Notes: generated by a model not told the origin, from the sequence alone. Counted from the first letter of the stretch, positions 38,600-50,599 are shown. The stretch: DNA of 64,000 nt from Glomus cerebriforme (GCA_003550305.1 QKYT01000138.1:118434-182433), one strand, 5' to 3'. A program made the numbers and translations.

Positions 38600-39807
38600 T
38601 TAAGCATTATCTAAACCTTGACTCTCATCGTCTACGGTTGATACATCGCCATCATTCCCGTCACTAAGGGTACCACTTTTTCTTAATCCGATCTGCCTTG
38701 CTAATCCTTCTCTTCGTTTTCTCTCTCTTCTCTCTTCCTTATTTTCCCATGTTTTTCCAGTTTCTTTAGTGCATCTTGCAATTCCATCTTCACCACTTCC
38801 AATTCCAGTGAAAAGACGATCTTCTAATGTTTGATATAATTCCTTCATTTTCCGTGAATTTTCATCAAATTTCTGGTTATTTAATGTGACTAGTAAATAT
38901 AAATAAGACAAATCTACAAAAAGATATAATTTGTGGATTGCGGGATCAAAGCGTGCGATAGGCGCATCTAGTTTAAGGGAACTTCGAATCACAACCATGT
39001 GTCTTTTTGCAGTTGTCAAAAGACCAGATTCACGATAACCAGTATCAATGGCCGAAGTGAGCAAATTCTTGGCAGCATCCAACGTTCTTGCTTCTACATG
39101 TAAGATCTAAATGAATAATTTGCAAGTCAGAAAATAAAGATAAAAAAAAAATAAAGATTAAAAGTAATAAATTTACTAACCATAGGTTCAAATTTAAAAT
39201 AAACAAGCCTATTATCATTAGCTTGTGATGCGTTAAAATATTCATTATCTTTGTCCGTTAACAATATTACATTATCACGTTCAGCACCAAAAAGAGTTTT
39301 CAATAAGAATTCATTCAATTTTTCTTTATTCTCTTTTGGCAAATCCACCTGTGAATGTGTAACAAATAACCATCTTCCACCACCTTTCATTGAATGTCTC
39401 ACATCACCCTCATTCACTTCTAATTCGTTTTCATATTTAACATCATCAATTTCTTCAATATCATCATTATAAACTTGATTATTAACATGGTTTTCATCTT
39501 TATTTTTACTAGAAGGGTCAGATTTATTATAAACAGTTTTCTTTATTCCTTTACCAGCACAATAAATTGAAGTTCTTCCAGAACAACTACTAGTTGTAAC
39601 ATAATCATCATGTTTATTCAACAATTCAATTAAAGGCAAAATTGCTTCATCAACAGATCCTTTTGGAGACTTATCTATCTTAGAAGAAGGATCTGAAGAA
39701 GTTAGAAAGGATAAGATTTGTTGTTTTCGAGAATGAAATCCAGGATGAGTTGAATGATGTGTTGGAAGACGTCTCGTAGTCGTGGATTGAAAACTATAAG
39801 ACGACAT
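38600..39807 (-). CDS. TYW3: tRNA wybutosine-synthesizing protein 3
   Basis: Two exons on the minus strand: 39807-39181 and 39106-38600; 377 residues. TYW3 is the S-adenosylmethionine-dependent methyltransferase that methylates the N4 position of the tricyclic base during wybutosine synthesis at position 37 of tRNA-Phe. The N-terminal signature is present: HSRKQQILSFL, DKSPKGSVDEAILPLIELLN, DYVTTSSCSGR. Later come RWLFVTHSQVD, FKFEPMILHVEARTLDAAK (across the junction), GYRESGL and the segment with RSSLKLDAPI. An acidic Asn/Asp insert lies after residue 90 and a charged coiled-coil-like tail follows the domain. The start is the only ATG upstream of the signature in frame and lies 524 bases from the divergent SMN gene. 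Confidence 0.93.
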
Positions 39808-40331
39808 TATTTCAATTCTTTGAACCCCTTTCCGTTGGTAAAATGTATTTCTTGAAAAATTGTCCGTATAAAAATAAAGTTGCTATTTAAAATAAGAGAA
39901 CAAGTAATTCTATAGACTAACTTCCTTCATAAAACCTAAAAAAAATTCGCAAATTTGTTATTAAAACTAAAAAAAAAAAAAGGATAGAGTGAATTTGAAG
40001 GAAAAGAGTAAATAAGAATTGGGAAAATTAAATTTCTTTTGTTACCTATTATTATTTGTCGATCAATAGTTTTTGATTGGTAAATTTAATCTTATCGATT
40101 GTGTAATGCATGGCGTGTGAACTAAGAAAAAAAAACTTGAAATAGTTTTCAGGTTTATTACGCAAATGTCATATTGTATCCATTTGTAGTCCAAATACCA
40201 AGAAATTTATTTGAATAGAGATTACCATATATAAATCGATTTGCGAACATAATCACTAGATAAAATCAGCCAATCAGAGATTGCAGATTTTATATAAATG
40301 AATTTATGATCGGAATTACACGTCAAAAATT
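39808..40331. promoter_or_regulatory. Divergent TYW3/SMN intergenic region with CCAAT and TATA elements
   Basis: Two start codons face away from each other. AGCCAATCAG (40268-40277) and TATATAAATG (40291-40300) precede the SMN ATG at 40332 by about 60 and 40 bases. ATTGGT near 40076 could serve TYW3. No gene inside. Confidence 0.5.
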
Positions 40332-41974
40332 ATGAGCACCTATTTTGAATTTTCAGAATCTTCTTCCGCTCAAGAAGTGACCTCACAAGACTCTAGAGTT
40401 CCAATTCGATATAAACCTATGGATATTTATGGTGAAGATAACGAATATTACGAAGACGAAGTAGAGGACGCAGCAACTTTGGAAGAAGGAGACGAAGAGG
40501 TAAACCCTTTATCTCTCTCAAGTTTTTATATTTGCACATTAAAAGATCTTTAAATTAATTTATTTTCATAGGATGGTGACGTCTGGGATGACAGTGCATT
40601 AATAGCTGCTTGGGACATCGCTGTGAAGGAATATCAGGCAACTAATCGTATTGAAGTTCTTGAAGTTATTTGATCTTCTAATTTCGTATTACCGCTTATG
40701 CCATTATTTCTTTGTATACTAATGTTTATATTATTTTTTTCTTATAGAATTTTCATAGTATCAAAGCAAATAAAACAGATACGAAAAACGACACCACTTC
40801 CAATTCAATACCAACAACATCTTCAAACAATAAAGCGATAAAGTAAGAATGAAATATATAAATATTTTGAATATAAACTAAGTTATTTAAATGTTCGTTG
40901 TTTTTATTTTATTATGGGTTTTAGGACAGAAAAATCAGTTAATATAGTCAAGGAGGAAAGTTTCGATCAACAAGATGTTTCTTCTGCATTAAACGAAATT
41001 GGAGATGCCTTTGCGTCTGCTTTGAACACTTCAGTCAAAGAACAAAATCAAAATGAGCAAAAGCCACCTGAACAAGATATCAAAAAATCGAAACAGGTAA
41101 AATTGAAAATTTTACCTATTTCTGTTAACAAATAATAAATTACATATTTTTTAATCTTGTAGATCAAATCTCAAACTGCTACCGGATCATCTTCAATTTT
41201 AAGGGACAATTCTTATCAATATCAGCCCACAAGAACAACTGCAACAAACTCTTCTTATTCTCATCATTTTCCAGGATATTATTCATATCCGCCTCCATCA
41301 GCAACATCCTCAACTGCACCTATACCGCCGCATTCTTTTAGTGAACAGTTTAGGGGAACTATGAAATCTCAAGAAGATCAAGAAGAAAGCAAACTACCTC
41401 CAACAGAAGAAGCCACAACGAGCTATTCCAATACGAATGTTCGTGACTCCTATTACAATGGAGAACATTATTCGTCTTCTGCTTACAATTATTATCCACC
41501 TCCGCCTCCGCCACCTCCAGAATTTTATCCACCTCATCCCTCATCGATGCCTACTGTAAATATGCATTATTTATTTAAATTATCTTTATCAGAAATAATT
41601 AAAGTTGTTTTTTTATTTAGAATCCTAATATTCCATTTCCTGGATGGGGTCCAAAGGTATGATCGATTAAATTACTATATGTTTGATTCAAGACTCAAAT
41701 ATTTAAATTTTATAGCCACCGGATATGGCTCCTCCAATGCCTGGGTTTGGTAAAGTGTTTACATTCATACTTTTAAAGAAATAATATATTTATTTATTTA
41801 TTTATTTATGTTTTATAGACGATGAAGCATTTACTAACTTAATAATGGCATGGTATTATTCTGGGTATTATACTGGACTTCATCATGTAGGCTACTGTAG
41901 GAATGCTTTTATGACAATGAATAAAACAATTACAATTTTTTTCATCTATTTTGTAGGGACGAAAAGGAAGGTAA
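40332..41974 (+). CDS. SMN1: Survival motor neuron (SMN)-like protein without Tudor domain
   Basis: Nine exons: 40332-40499, 40572-40637, 40748-40842, 40925-41096, 41163-41555, 41621-41656, 41716-41749, 41819-41886 and 41957-41974; 349 residues. SMN is the oligomeric core of the complex that loads Sm proteins onto snRNAs. Exon 2 gives the Gemin2-binding helix DVWDDSALIAAWDIAVKEYQ (57-78). The C-terminus has the YG box needed for oligomerisation: EAFTNLIMAWYYSGYYTG (about 323-341), followed by LHHGRKGR. Between them is a disordered Ser/Thr/Pro-rich region with a polyproline run (YYPPPPPPPPEFYPPHP), like the proline-rich part of animal SMN. No Tudor domain is visible, as in fission yeast Smn1. 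Intron 2 seems to use a GC donor (CAG/GCAACT), because the available GT donors lengthen or break the frame. Confidence 0.9.
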
Positions 41975-42099
41975 AAAAATTTGCAAGGTAAGTCATGTGA
42001 TGTAGACAATATTCTAAAAATGCAATAAAGAAATTTTAGAATTTTTAGTTAAGTTAGAATAAAATACGTGACATTTCAAAAAAAAATTTTTAATTATTT

Positions 42100-42135
<36 letters not shown>

Positions 42136-42398
42136 GAAATTTACTTTGAAAAAATAAATAACTTTATTATTGAATTTAGAATGATTAATATTTTAGAATT
42201 AGAAAAATTATTAATTAATAGTGGATTATGAATTCTTAATAGTGATAAATCTTAATAATGATAAATTCTTAATAGTGATAGTGTGTTTGATTAGATAATT
42301 TGTTTGAAAACTACTCCAACGAGTAAGAAAACTAAGAAAACAAAATTCAAATATAATACAAAAAAAAAAAGAGAAAAAAAAAAATTTTATTAAATAAA
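41975..42398. repeat. Convergent spacer with a T23-A16 palindrome
   Basis: Between the ends of SMN and the hydrolase gene. T at 42097-42119 runs straight into A at 42120-42135, making a self-complementary tract that could serve as a poly(A) region for both converging transcripts. Short direct repeats of TTAATAGTGATAA lie near 42220-42290. Confidence 0.7.
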
Positions 42399-43564
42399 TT
42401 ATGCAGAAGCAAGAGCTAAAGGGGAAGAAGAAACAGCGCTCTCACTCGCGCTAGAAATTTTGATGTTATTATTAGAACTAGAAGGAATAGCTCTCTGTAA
42501 AATCCAACTGAGATAATCATTAATAACCAAATTTCTATCGACTTCATAATGCACTACAAAATAGATATAAAAAAAAAAATGATTAAATTCAGAATTTAAT
42601 TTTATGTTAATGATTAATTTTTATACATACTTTCATGATAAAAACCAGGGTATTCCCGCCAAGTTTTTTCTTTGGAAGGAAGTTTATTAAAGAATTGTTT
42701 TGCAGTATTAAAATCATTGATCCCATCATCAGTACCAAAGCAAATATAAGTAGGTAACATAATGTTCTTATATTTTTCTTTTAAAACTAATTTAGTATAA
42801 TTGATTAAATCTGCAAGACCACGTAAAGAACCAGAATTATGAATTAAAGAATCATTCCCATATCTTTCAATTTCTATTGGATCTCTAGAGATATATTTTT
42901 TATCCAAGGGCACGGGAATAGTTAAATTAGGAATAACTTTTGATAAAGCATTCCCTAAAACAAGAGCAGATTTTGGTACTCTTGATTTAGGAGCTAATGC
43001 AATTAAAGGAGATGATAAGACAATACCAGCTAGATTATTTTTTTCTGGACCATCAGAAGCATAGTCAGCAGCAAGACAACCTCCCATGCTATGACCAAAT
43101 AAAAATTGAGGAACATTCGGATGTCTATTAGCAACAAGAAAACCTGTGATATCATCAATAACAACTTTCCAACTACCAGTTTGACCCGGATTTTTATTAC
43201 GAACAGCAGTTTGACCAAATCCACGTCGGTCATAACCAAGAACTTCAACTCCTTTTAAAGCGAATTTATCAAATACATGGTTGTAACGGTTAACGTGTTC
43301 ACCGAAACCGTGTAAAAATACAACAGTTGCGATTGGAGGATCAATGACAGACTAATTTAAGAGATGAGAGAAGAAAAAAAACCCCCAAAAGATTAAATTT
43401 TTAAATTATTAATACGTGATTTAATAATAATAATAATAATAATAATTAATACTTTGATACTTTACCATCCATTTTTTTGTATATATTTCAACTCCATCTG
43501 GTCTAGTGACCCATTCTTCGATCACATTAACAGAAACAAAATTAGTGTGATTATTTACTGGCAT
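42399..43564 (-). CDS. Monoacylglycerol-lipase-like serine hydrolase
   Basis: Three exons on the minus strand: 43564-43466, 43351-42631 and 42553-42399; 324 residues. It is an alpha/beta hydrolase of the monoglyceride lipase group. The oxyanion HGFGEH motif is near residue 47, the nucleophile elbow GHSMGG has Ser at about 121, the acid is in CFGTDDGIND (about 245) and the catalytic His is in YHEMHYE (about 272-275, across the last junction). The family splits monoacylglycerol into fatty acid and glycerol at lipid droplets or membranes. The C-terminus ends in a Ser/Ala-rich tail. About 1 kb downstream in the same orientation lies a promethin-like lipid-droplet protein gene. Confidence 0.9.
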
Positions 43565-44580
43565 TTTTCAATGTATATATTTTTTTTTTTAGGTAAGGAA
43601 ATAATTTGTAGTATTTATATTAAATTTAAAATATGTGATGATCCGGTTTGTTTTTCACATGTTTAATTAAACATCACTTTTATTTGAAAATCTTTATTAT
43701 TATAATAAATTAATAAATACGTCAAAATTAAATAAATGCAAACCACAATATTTCTTTTTAAATTAATGTCCGACCCTCTCTTCTAATGATCTACATATTA
43801 AATAAAATAAATAAATTGTACGACAACCAATATATTAGTGAATCCAAAATGATTTACTTATTCGTTATTGATATTCTTTATGAATATTTGAAAATAAGGG
43901 TTACGAAAATTAATATAAAGTAGAAACTCATATAGCCTAAGACAATCGTACGTTATCAGTTAATGAACCAGAAAACCAGATTTTTGTAATAACCTTTGAA
44001 AAAAAAAAAAAAAATTTTTTTTTTTTTAACAAATGGATAAGAATCCACTCTCTAATCGATATAAGGTGTGATTTTCATGTGACATGGATAACAGTATGAA
44101 CGGATATAACTACCAAATAAAATAATATAACGGCCCGTCAGAAAAAAAAAAGTTTTGAGTTTGAATTTGAGATAATATAATTTTGGTGATTTCAAAAAAG
44201 AATTACAATCAGATATAAAAATTTTAATTCTTAAATAAATTTTATTAAGAAATAGTTACAAAACACCCCTTGAATACCTTGTTTAAAATTTAAATGGTAA
44301 TATAATTAAAAGAAATTATTTTGGTATGTATTTTGACAAAACTTATATTTTTACCCGAAAATTGTTGTATGCGTCATTTATTTATATAATCTAAAAAAAA
44401 AAAATAAAAATGAATTTCAACTAAAGCAATAAATACTTTGATCTTTATAATTTTCTTTGTAATAATAATATTATAACCAATAATTAATGATTTTTAATAT
44501 AAAATGAAGAATAATTATTATATACAGATAATATGATTATAAAATAATAACAGGAATAATATTTAAAATGTCCTTTATAT
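43565..44580. other. Tandem intergenic region with an A16-T13 palindrome
   Basis: About 1 kb between the hydrolase start and the 3' end of the promethin-like gene; it should contain the hydrolase promoter. A at 43999-44014 abuts T at 44015-44027. No gene supported. Confidence 0.55.
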
Positions 44581-45301
44581 TTAAATTTTGAGTGTTTTAA
44601 TATCACTTTCAATACTTTCAAAAACCTCATTTGTCATTTTACTTTGGTTATTAATTCCATATTCATCAATATATTTAAATATTATTCTAATAATTAATGC
44701 TGTAAGAGTAATCCAGAAAAATATAGTACAAGTAATAAAGAAAATACAAACAATTGTAATTAAAAGAAAGAATCCTATAAACAAAATTCTCAAATCAATG
44801 AAAATTTAAATTGTAAACAAACAAAATGAGAACAAATTAAAAAAAATCATACCATATATACTAATGAGCAAAAGCCAACAGAATAATCCAATACCTATCG
44901 CACTACCCAAAGTTATAAAAGTAGTGAAAAATGAGAATACGGTGAAACATAATACGGGCATAATCGCGAGAATGGAAAATATAGCAATGAAAAGCTAAAA
45001 ATTAATTAAAACAGAATCAATTTCAATATAGAAAATCACTTGAAAAAAAATTATTTTTTGTTTTTTTTTCTTACTCCAAGGAAAGGATGGTCTTTTGTAA
45101 AGGCTTGATATTCGTGAAAGTATTTTTCTGCGTGATTTAAAAATCTATCAAGAAATAAATTGAATTAAAACTGTAGAATCATTAATAACAGATATTAGCT
45201 TTTCCATCAATACTACTTTTAGTCTTTTACCTTCCAGCTTTTACTTTAATTTCATTTCCCAAACTTTGGATTAGATGTTCTTGTGTCATATTACTGCTCA
45301 T
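44581..45301 (-). CDS. Promethin/LDAF1-like lipid-droplet membrane protein
   Basis: Four exons on the minus strand: 45301-45231, 45144-45075, 44994-44853 and 44774-44581; 158 residues. A short amphipathic start (MTQEHLIQSLGNEIKVKAG) and AEKYFHEYQAFTKDHPFLG lead into four tightly packed hydrophobic segments: LFIAIFSILAIMPVLCF, FITLGSAIGIGLFCWLLLI, FFLLITIVCIFFITCTIFF and TLTALIIRIIF, then a charged tail. The HPFLG motif followed by hairpin-like helices matches the promethin (TMEM159/LDAF1; fungal LDO) pattern, proteins that work with seipin at lipid-droplet formation sites. Recognition is by pattern, not by a search. A degenerate paralogue lies just upstream. Confidence 0.7.
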
Positions 45302-46152
45302 TAAAATAAAGTAAAGTAAGCAAGTGTTCTGTAAGAAGATTTTTTAAGAAAGAAATTGTCTATCACATAAAGTAAACAATGAAATCTGTGTTTATATTTT
45401 GATTTTAATATACTGCGTGTTGTGCGTGAGATCAATCAGAATTACGTAATGGTTTCAAAGATATAACAAAGAACCACGTGATTTAGTGATTTATTCTATT
45501 AAGTAAAAGGCGGAGGGTTTCAATCATCATTTAAAGAATAAATACAAGCTTCTGAAACATGGTCAGATTTCCTAGTTTATTATCTTAACCTTTTTTAGAA
45601 TTTCATAATTTCAACGGCAATGGATTGTGATAACAATTAAAAATAATGTAAATCCAACACAATTTACAAGGGATTGTATCACCTAATATACAGTAATAAT
45701 AAAACGATATACGCTGTCATACGATGATTAATTAGGTGAAAGAAAAAAGAACAAAAAGTTGCTCATTTTTTTAAAAAAAAGGAATAAAATACTAATTTGT
45801 AATTGAAGACCGTAATTGATTCAGAAAACTATAGTATATAATTTGTTTCTATCCAATTATCTTTAATTTATTATAAATAATAGTAGCACAGAACACAAAA
45901 TTTTCTGTATTTGAGTCAAATTTGAAAAGTATTCCTAAATAATATTGGGTTTGTCTATTATAAACAATCATTTTTTTTGTTTCATCGTGGTAAATAAGCT
46001 TTAAATTGTGCAGAATACAAATCTGCTTTTTCGAAACCAATTGGTAATTCCTTCAATCTTCATGATAAGATAAAATTATAACATTTCTGCTAATGAATGA
46101 AGAATTTTGATTTTCTTATAATTTTTGTCTGGAATTGCTAGACAGCCTATAC
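45302..46152. other. AT-rich intergenic region
   Basis: Holds the promoter of the promethin-like gene; no gene is supported. Short open frames here have no domain. Confidence 0.55.
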
Positions 46153-46295
46153 TAGTGATGTGCATTTTATGCTTCCAATAGTAAAAAACTTGATTGAAAA
46201 CTTCCAATCCAAATGGTTTTATTAGAAAATTATGCTTCCAAGTCTTCCAAAGATACTTCCAATAGTGATTCCAATCTTCCAAGTGCACATCACTG
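46153..46295. mobile_element. hAT-type MITE with 8-bp target-site duplication
   Basis: A 143-bp element with inverted ends TAGTGATGTGCA and TGCACATCACTG. It is flanked by the near-identical octamers GCCTATAC (46145-46152) and GTCTATAC (46296-46303), the 8-bp target duplication expected for hAT transposons. The inside carries several CTTCCAA motifs in both halves. No transposase; it would be moved by an autonomous hAT element elsewhere. Confidence 0.85.
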
Positions 46296-46548
46296 GTCTA
46301 TACTACTTGAAAGGAAATTTATACATAATGAGAATATTGAAAATAAAAATATGAATTATTGATACTTAAACAATTAGTACGTAAATATAAGCAACTTCTT
46401 TTGGATCATAAATCAAATAATTCCAAATATTTAAAAATGAAGGTTAATCTATCTAAAAGAATATCGAATTTGATAATTTTATTATTAAATATTAACAAAA
46501 TAATATTAAAAAAAAAGAAAAAAAATTACTAAGATATATTATGAAAAT

Positions 46549-47240
46549 CTAATTCATTCTATTCTCTCTCTCTCTTTTTTCCTTTGAAATCAATCTAAAC
46601 GCGAAATATATTTCATTAATTGGTAAATTTTTTCCAGTTGTTATACTCGATTTCCTGAAGCTAATCCGACTTTCGACTAGCTTGAAAAACACAATCATTA
46701 GATCAATAACGGAGAAAACTTTAAAGTTCACATTATGTCAGTATGACAAATACCTTGCATTAAATTAACCGCTTATAAAAGCAAGTGATCTATTCAAAAG
46801 TTCACAAAATATTGCGACTGAAAAAAAAATTCCTATAAAGCAAACTATTAAAGGGTCAATAAAAAATCCTATAATCAAATAAATGAAATCGTCATTGAGA
46901 CATACTTGTACCAAGGATCACAAACCAAAGAAATATAAAGATAAAAAACCATAATATGGGTACAATTTCGAAAATAAAACATATCGCAATAATACGCTAA
47001 AAATGTTTTCGTTAGAATTAAATTAAATATATTCAATATGATTGAAATCTTTTTTGTTATTTACCCCAAGAAAAGGATGATTCATTAACCATCTTTTTGA
47101 AAAACTATAATGAAGAATTAAATTATATTAAGATTGAGCTTATAAATGATATAAAATAATAATAATAATAATAATAAAACCCCCATCCAGAATGTACTTT
47201 CTAATTTCACCACCCCAGTTTTGAATCAGTTGTAGCATAT
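46549..47240 (-). pseudogene. Partial promethin-like paralogue
   Basis: On the minus strand, segments line up with the promethin-like gene at 44.6-45.3 kb. A start exon MLQLIQNWGGEIRKYIL (from 47239) matches LIQSLGNEIK; exon 47102-47063 gives FSKRWLMNHPFLG, matching the HPFLG motif; exon about 46996-46908 gives RIIAICFIFEIVPILWFF and a further hydrophobic run ending in VILG; a last segment near 46860 reads FFIDPLIVCFIGIFFF. Splice-like borders are present at each, but the first junction is not clean (repetitive ATT/AAT intron) and the helices after the third exon are much shorter, so the gene is probably decaying. It is a tandem duplicate in the same orientation. An active short version cannot be excluded. 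Confidence 0.55.
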
Positions 47241-48041
47241 TTTTTTGTTACAAAAAAAAATCCGAAAATTTTATAAAATAAAGAGTATAAGAAAAAGTTC
47301 TAACAATGACTTTTAAATTATCTCAATGTATTTATATTTATATTTAAATATATTGCGCAATGCTTTTCGTTACAACATCTGAAGAATAGCGGTATACTTC
47401 GGATTTTATATATATCCGAAAATAATAAATTTCTCAATGACGGAAAATCTATCAAAATAGGAAATTTAATCAAAGAAAAGATAATAATCATATGTGGCTT
47501 TCACTTTATCTTTTACTTCGTCATCTATTTTTATGTTCAGTTATTACAAAGTATATTTTGAGATGATAATAGTAAAAGATCCGCATTTATGGATGTCTTT
47601 TAAACTAACCATTTTAGTATAGTAACCTATTTTCTACTTTTATCTGTTATAATGACAGATGGACGGATATTCCAAATAATAATAACAGATAAGCCATGAA
47701 AACTTTTTACGGTTCAAAAAATAGCTGCGAGTTTATTATTAAGAAAAGTTATTCTGCCATTCATGTAGCTTTTTTTAGTAAACTTGTATTTCATTTTTAT
47801 AAAAAGTACCATCTTTAACGCTGATGGATTACTTGGATCAAAAAAAATTAAATTAAGAAAATTTTAATTTTTGAAAATACCGTACTAAAACACGTCAAAA
47901 AAAAAATTTACACAAAATGAGCCGCGACACAAAAATTTTTTTCACCTATCACAGATCACATGTTTAGTATTAATTATAAATTTAAATGTACGATAGAAAT
48001 TGCCTCGAAATTTAAATGTTTTCTGATTTAAAAAATTTACA
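47241..48041. other. Divergent intergenic region before CstF-64
   Basis: About 800 AT-rich bases with no gene seen; must contain the CstF-64 promoter. Confidence 0.55.
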
Positions 48042-48998
48042 ATGAGTACTGGACCACGAGGCTCAAACATTGTCTTTGGTAAATTACTTTCCCTCCCCCC
48101 CTTATATATAAAGTGAGTGATAATTTTTCAGCGATTGAACATTATGTTGTATTTTTCTAGTTGGAAACATTCCATATGAACTTACTGAAGAACAGTTAAC
48201 AGAAGTATTTAAAGAAGTTGGACCAGTAGTGTCTTTTCGGTTTGTTACATAAATTTATATTATATAATAGTTTATGATTTTTTATTAAAAGTATAACATA
48301 ATATCATATACGTTATATCTAGTCTTGTTTTCGATCGGGATTCAGGAAGGCCTCGAGGATATGGTTTTTGTGAATATCATGGTATGTGGATTTTATTTGA
48401 TCGGTTTGATTTTTTTAAACTTTATATTAATATATAATTAAATTTGAAAGATTCCGAGACTGCTGCGAGTGCTGTACGTAATTTGAATAACGTAGAAGTT
48501 GGCGGGAGACAATTGAGGGTTGACTATGCTGATGGTGATCCTGCGGCTGCTTCTACATCAGCTCCACAGAGTGAAAGACCAAGTGGTGAACAACAACAAC
48601 AACAACCACAACCGCAACCGCAACCGCAACCGCAACCACCACAACAAACACCATCTCAACAACCTCCTCAGATAGTTTCTCCACCATCAACTACAATACA
48701 ACAACAACAACAAACCACAATTGATAATATGTCACAAACTGAACAAAGTTCAATGAACCAGGCTCAACTTCTTGAGATTTTGTCAACAATGAAGGTAATA
48801 TTTCTCAAAGAAATTTTTTTATAATATTTTAATGAATACATTAAGCTAATAACGTTTTTCTTAATTTAGTTGTATATTCAAACACATTATGAACAAGCCC
48901 GTATACTATTAACGCAAAATCCTCAATTATCGTATTCATTATTTCAAATAATGGTACAGTTAAATCTTATTGATCCATCAATATTACCGGTTTGTTTA

Positions 48999-49033
<35 letters not shown>

Positions 49034-49949
49034 CTTGGAAAGATTATTAACCTTGTTTTATCTTTTTAGAGTTTATTGGTTCAAAATGCGCCGCAACAGC
49101 AAAATCAACCTGCACCGGTGCAAAATACTAACCAAGTAGTTGGAGGAGTTAATTTTGGACCTCCAAATGTTACTTCAAACGTTCCTCCAGCACCCGTAGT
49201 GCCACAGCATCAACCACAGCATCAACCACAACATCAGCAACAACATCAACAACAGCAGCAGCCACCACCAATGTATGGAATGCCACCACAACCGCAACAG
49301 ATGATGCAACAACCCATGCAGCAACAACCGATTCAACCTTCTCCCATACAACCACCACCAATGCAGCAACAACCACCACCCATACAACAATCGGTTCCGC
49401 AACCCCTCCAACAAATAATACAACCACCAATGGGTATGCCAGCGATAAATTCCGGAATGTTATCTGTTATGAACAATACTGGAACTTCAACATCATACGT
49501 TGCAAATAGTATCAGCTTAAGTAAGTAATAAAATATTCAAAGTGAACAACGAACTAAAAAAAAATTATTCCAATTTTACTGACAATGTTTTTTTTCTTAC
49601 TCAGACGATTTACAGATGCAGGAAGCAAGTCAGAAGTCGGTCTGTACATTTGAAGATATAATAAGTTTGAAATATTTATAAAAAGTTTTTTTTTTTTCTT
49701 AATAACATATTTAACTTTTTCTTTATTTTTAATTTTAGCTTCTTTTACAAGTGATGAATCTTTCACCAGAGCAAATTGATTCACTATCACCTGAACAACG
49801 TAATAGTGTGATCGCATTGGTATGTTAAAATGAAAGGATAACATAATTAACATAGTTAATATAATAATAAATATTAAAATATTAAATTTTTGGTTTTTTT
49901 TTTATAGAAACAACAAATTCTACTTCAAACTCAAACGAGGCAGACGTAA
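48042..49949 (+). CDS. CSTF2: Cleavage stimulation factor 64 kDa subunit (CstF-64/Rna15)
   Basis: Nine exons: 48042-48078, 48161-48239, 48323-48381, 48451-48794, 48870-48989, 49070-49520, 49605-49639, 49739-49819 and 49908-49949; 415 residues. The protein binds the GU-rich element downstream of poly(A) sites. The N-terminal RRM (about 10-86) has [25 protein letters not shown] and [10 protein letters not shown]. The hinge that binds CstF-77 is at about 174-213 ([20 protein letters not shown]). The C-terminal helical domain, [20 protein letters not shown] followed by RNSVIAL (about 376-402), is the Pcf11-binding bundle. Between these the protein is extremely Gln/Pro-rich. Exon 7 has a weak donor (GTCTGT), so that junction is the least certain; the frame still closes. 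Confidence 0.93.
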
Positions 49950-50433
49950 GTGGAACAACAATAATAATGGGTATTAAGGGTATTATTTAAAAAGGGCAAT
50001 TATAGACTATAGAATTTATTTAATTGTAATTTCTGGTGTAATTTTATAAAAAAAAAAAAATTAATAATTTAACAGAGTTTCTTAATAATACTATAGTAGT
50101 TATACATCTGAACTTTTTTGGTATACAAGATTTATGAACTTTTGGAATAATAATAAGAAAACGCGCTAATTTGTTATATACGTAGATTCTGGTTTTTATA
50201 TATAATTGTTCCTTTTTTTGATGCTTATGCCCTTTCATGATATATCGTTTCGTGATATATCGTTTTTTAATGAGAATTTTAGAAATATTGCTTTAATAAA
50301 TTTTTAAAATAAATGCTTACCAAAACAAATATTATATTAATAATTCACTCAGAGTTGCTCTAGATTATGGCTAATGGGATTATGCACGAATACTGGTTAA
50401 AAAACGCGTACATATCGAAGTGTTACCTGTAAG
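49950..50433. other. AT-rich spacer
   Basis: Between CstF-64 and a kinase fragment; no gene. The last 80 bases may be a badly decayed upstream continuation of the kinase fragment. Confidence 0.5.
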
Positions 50434-50599
50434 AACCGGAAAACAACCTTTTTCTAACTGTGCTCATGATCAAAATCTAGCATTAAATATATGTAACGGA
50501 ATTAGACCTGAAATAAATGAACCAGAAGCACCAAAATGTTAATTGAGATTCTAATCCTGTTAATAGACCAAATGCCATCGAAGTAGAAGAGTTGGATTA
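50434..50599 (+). pseudogene. Protein kinase C-lobe fragment
   Basis: The frame TGKQPFSNCAHDQNLALNIC followed by NGIRPEINEPEAPKC is the C-lobe of the Rhizophagus TKL-type kinases. It ends in TAA where the conserved tryptophan-containing CW helix should follow; that part is deleted, and after a few bases the frame DSNPVNRPNAIEVEEL resumes and stops. There is no N-lobe or catalytic loop here. It is a relic, from a different subfamily than the pseudogene at 2.2 kb (GKQPF-type rather than HPPF-type). Confidence 0.85.

Noticed and set aside
46076..46288. Minus-strand 70-codon open frame
   Set aside because: It lies almost entirely inside the hAT MITE and is explained by it.
49170..49430. Minus-strand Val/Trp-rich frames
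   Set aside because: Antisense of the Gln/Pro-rich CAA/CCA repeats in CstF-64.
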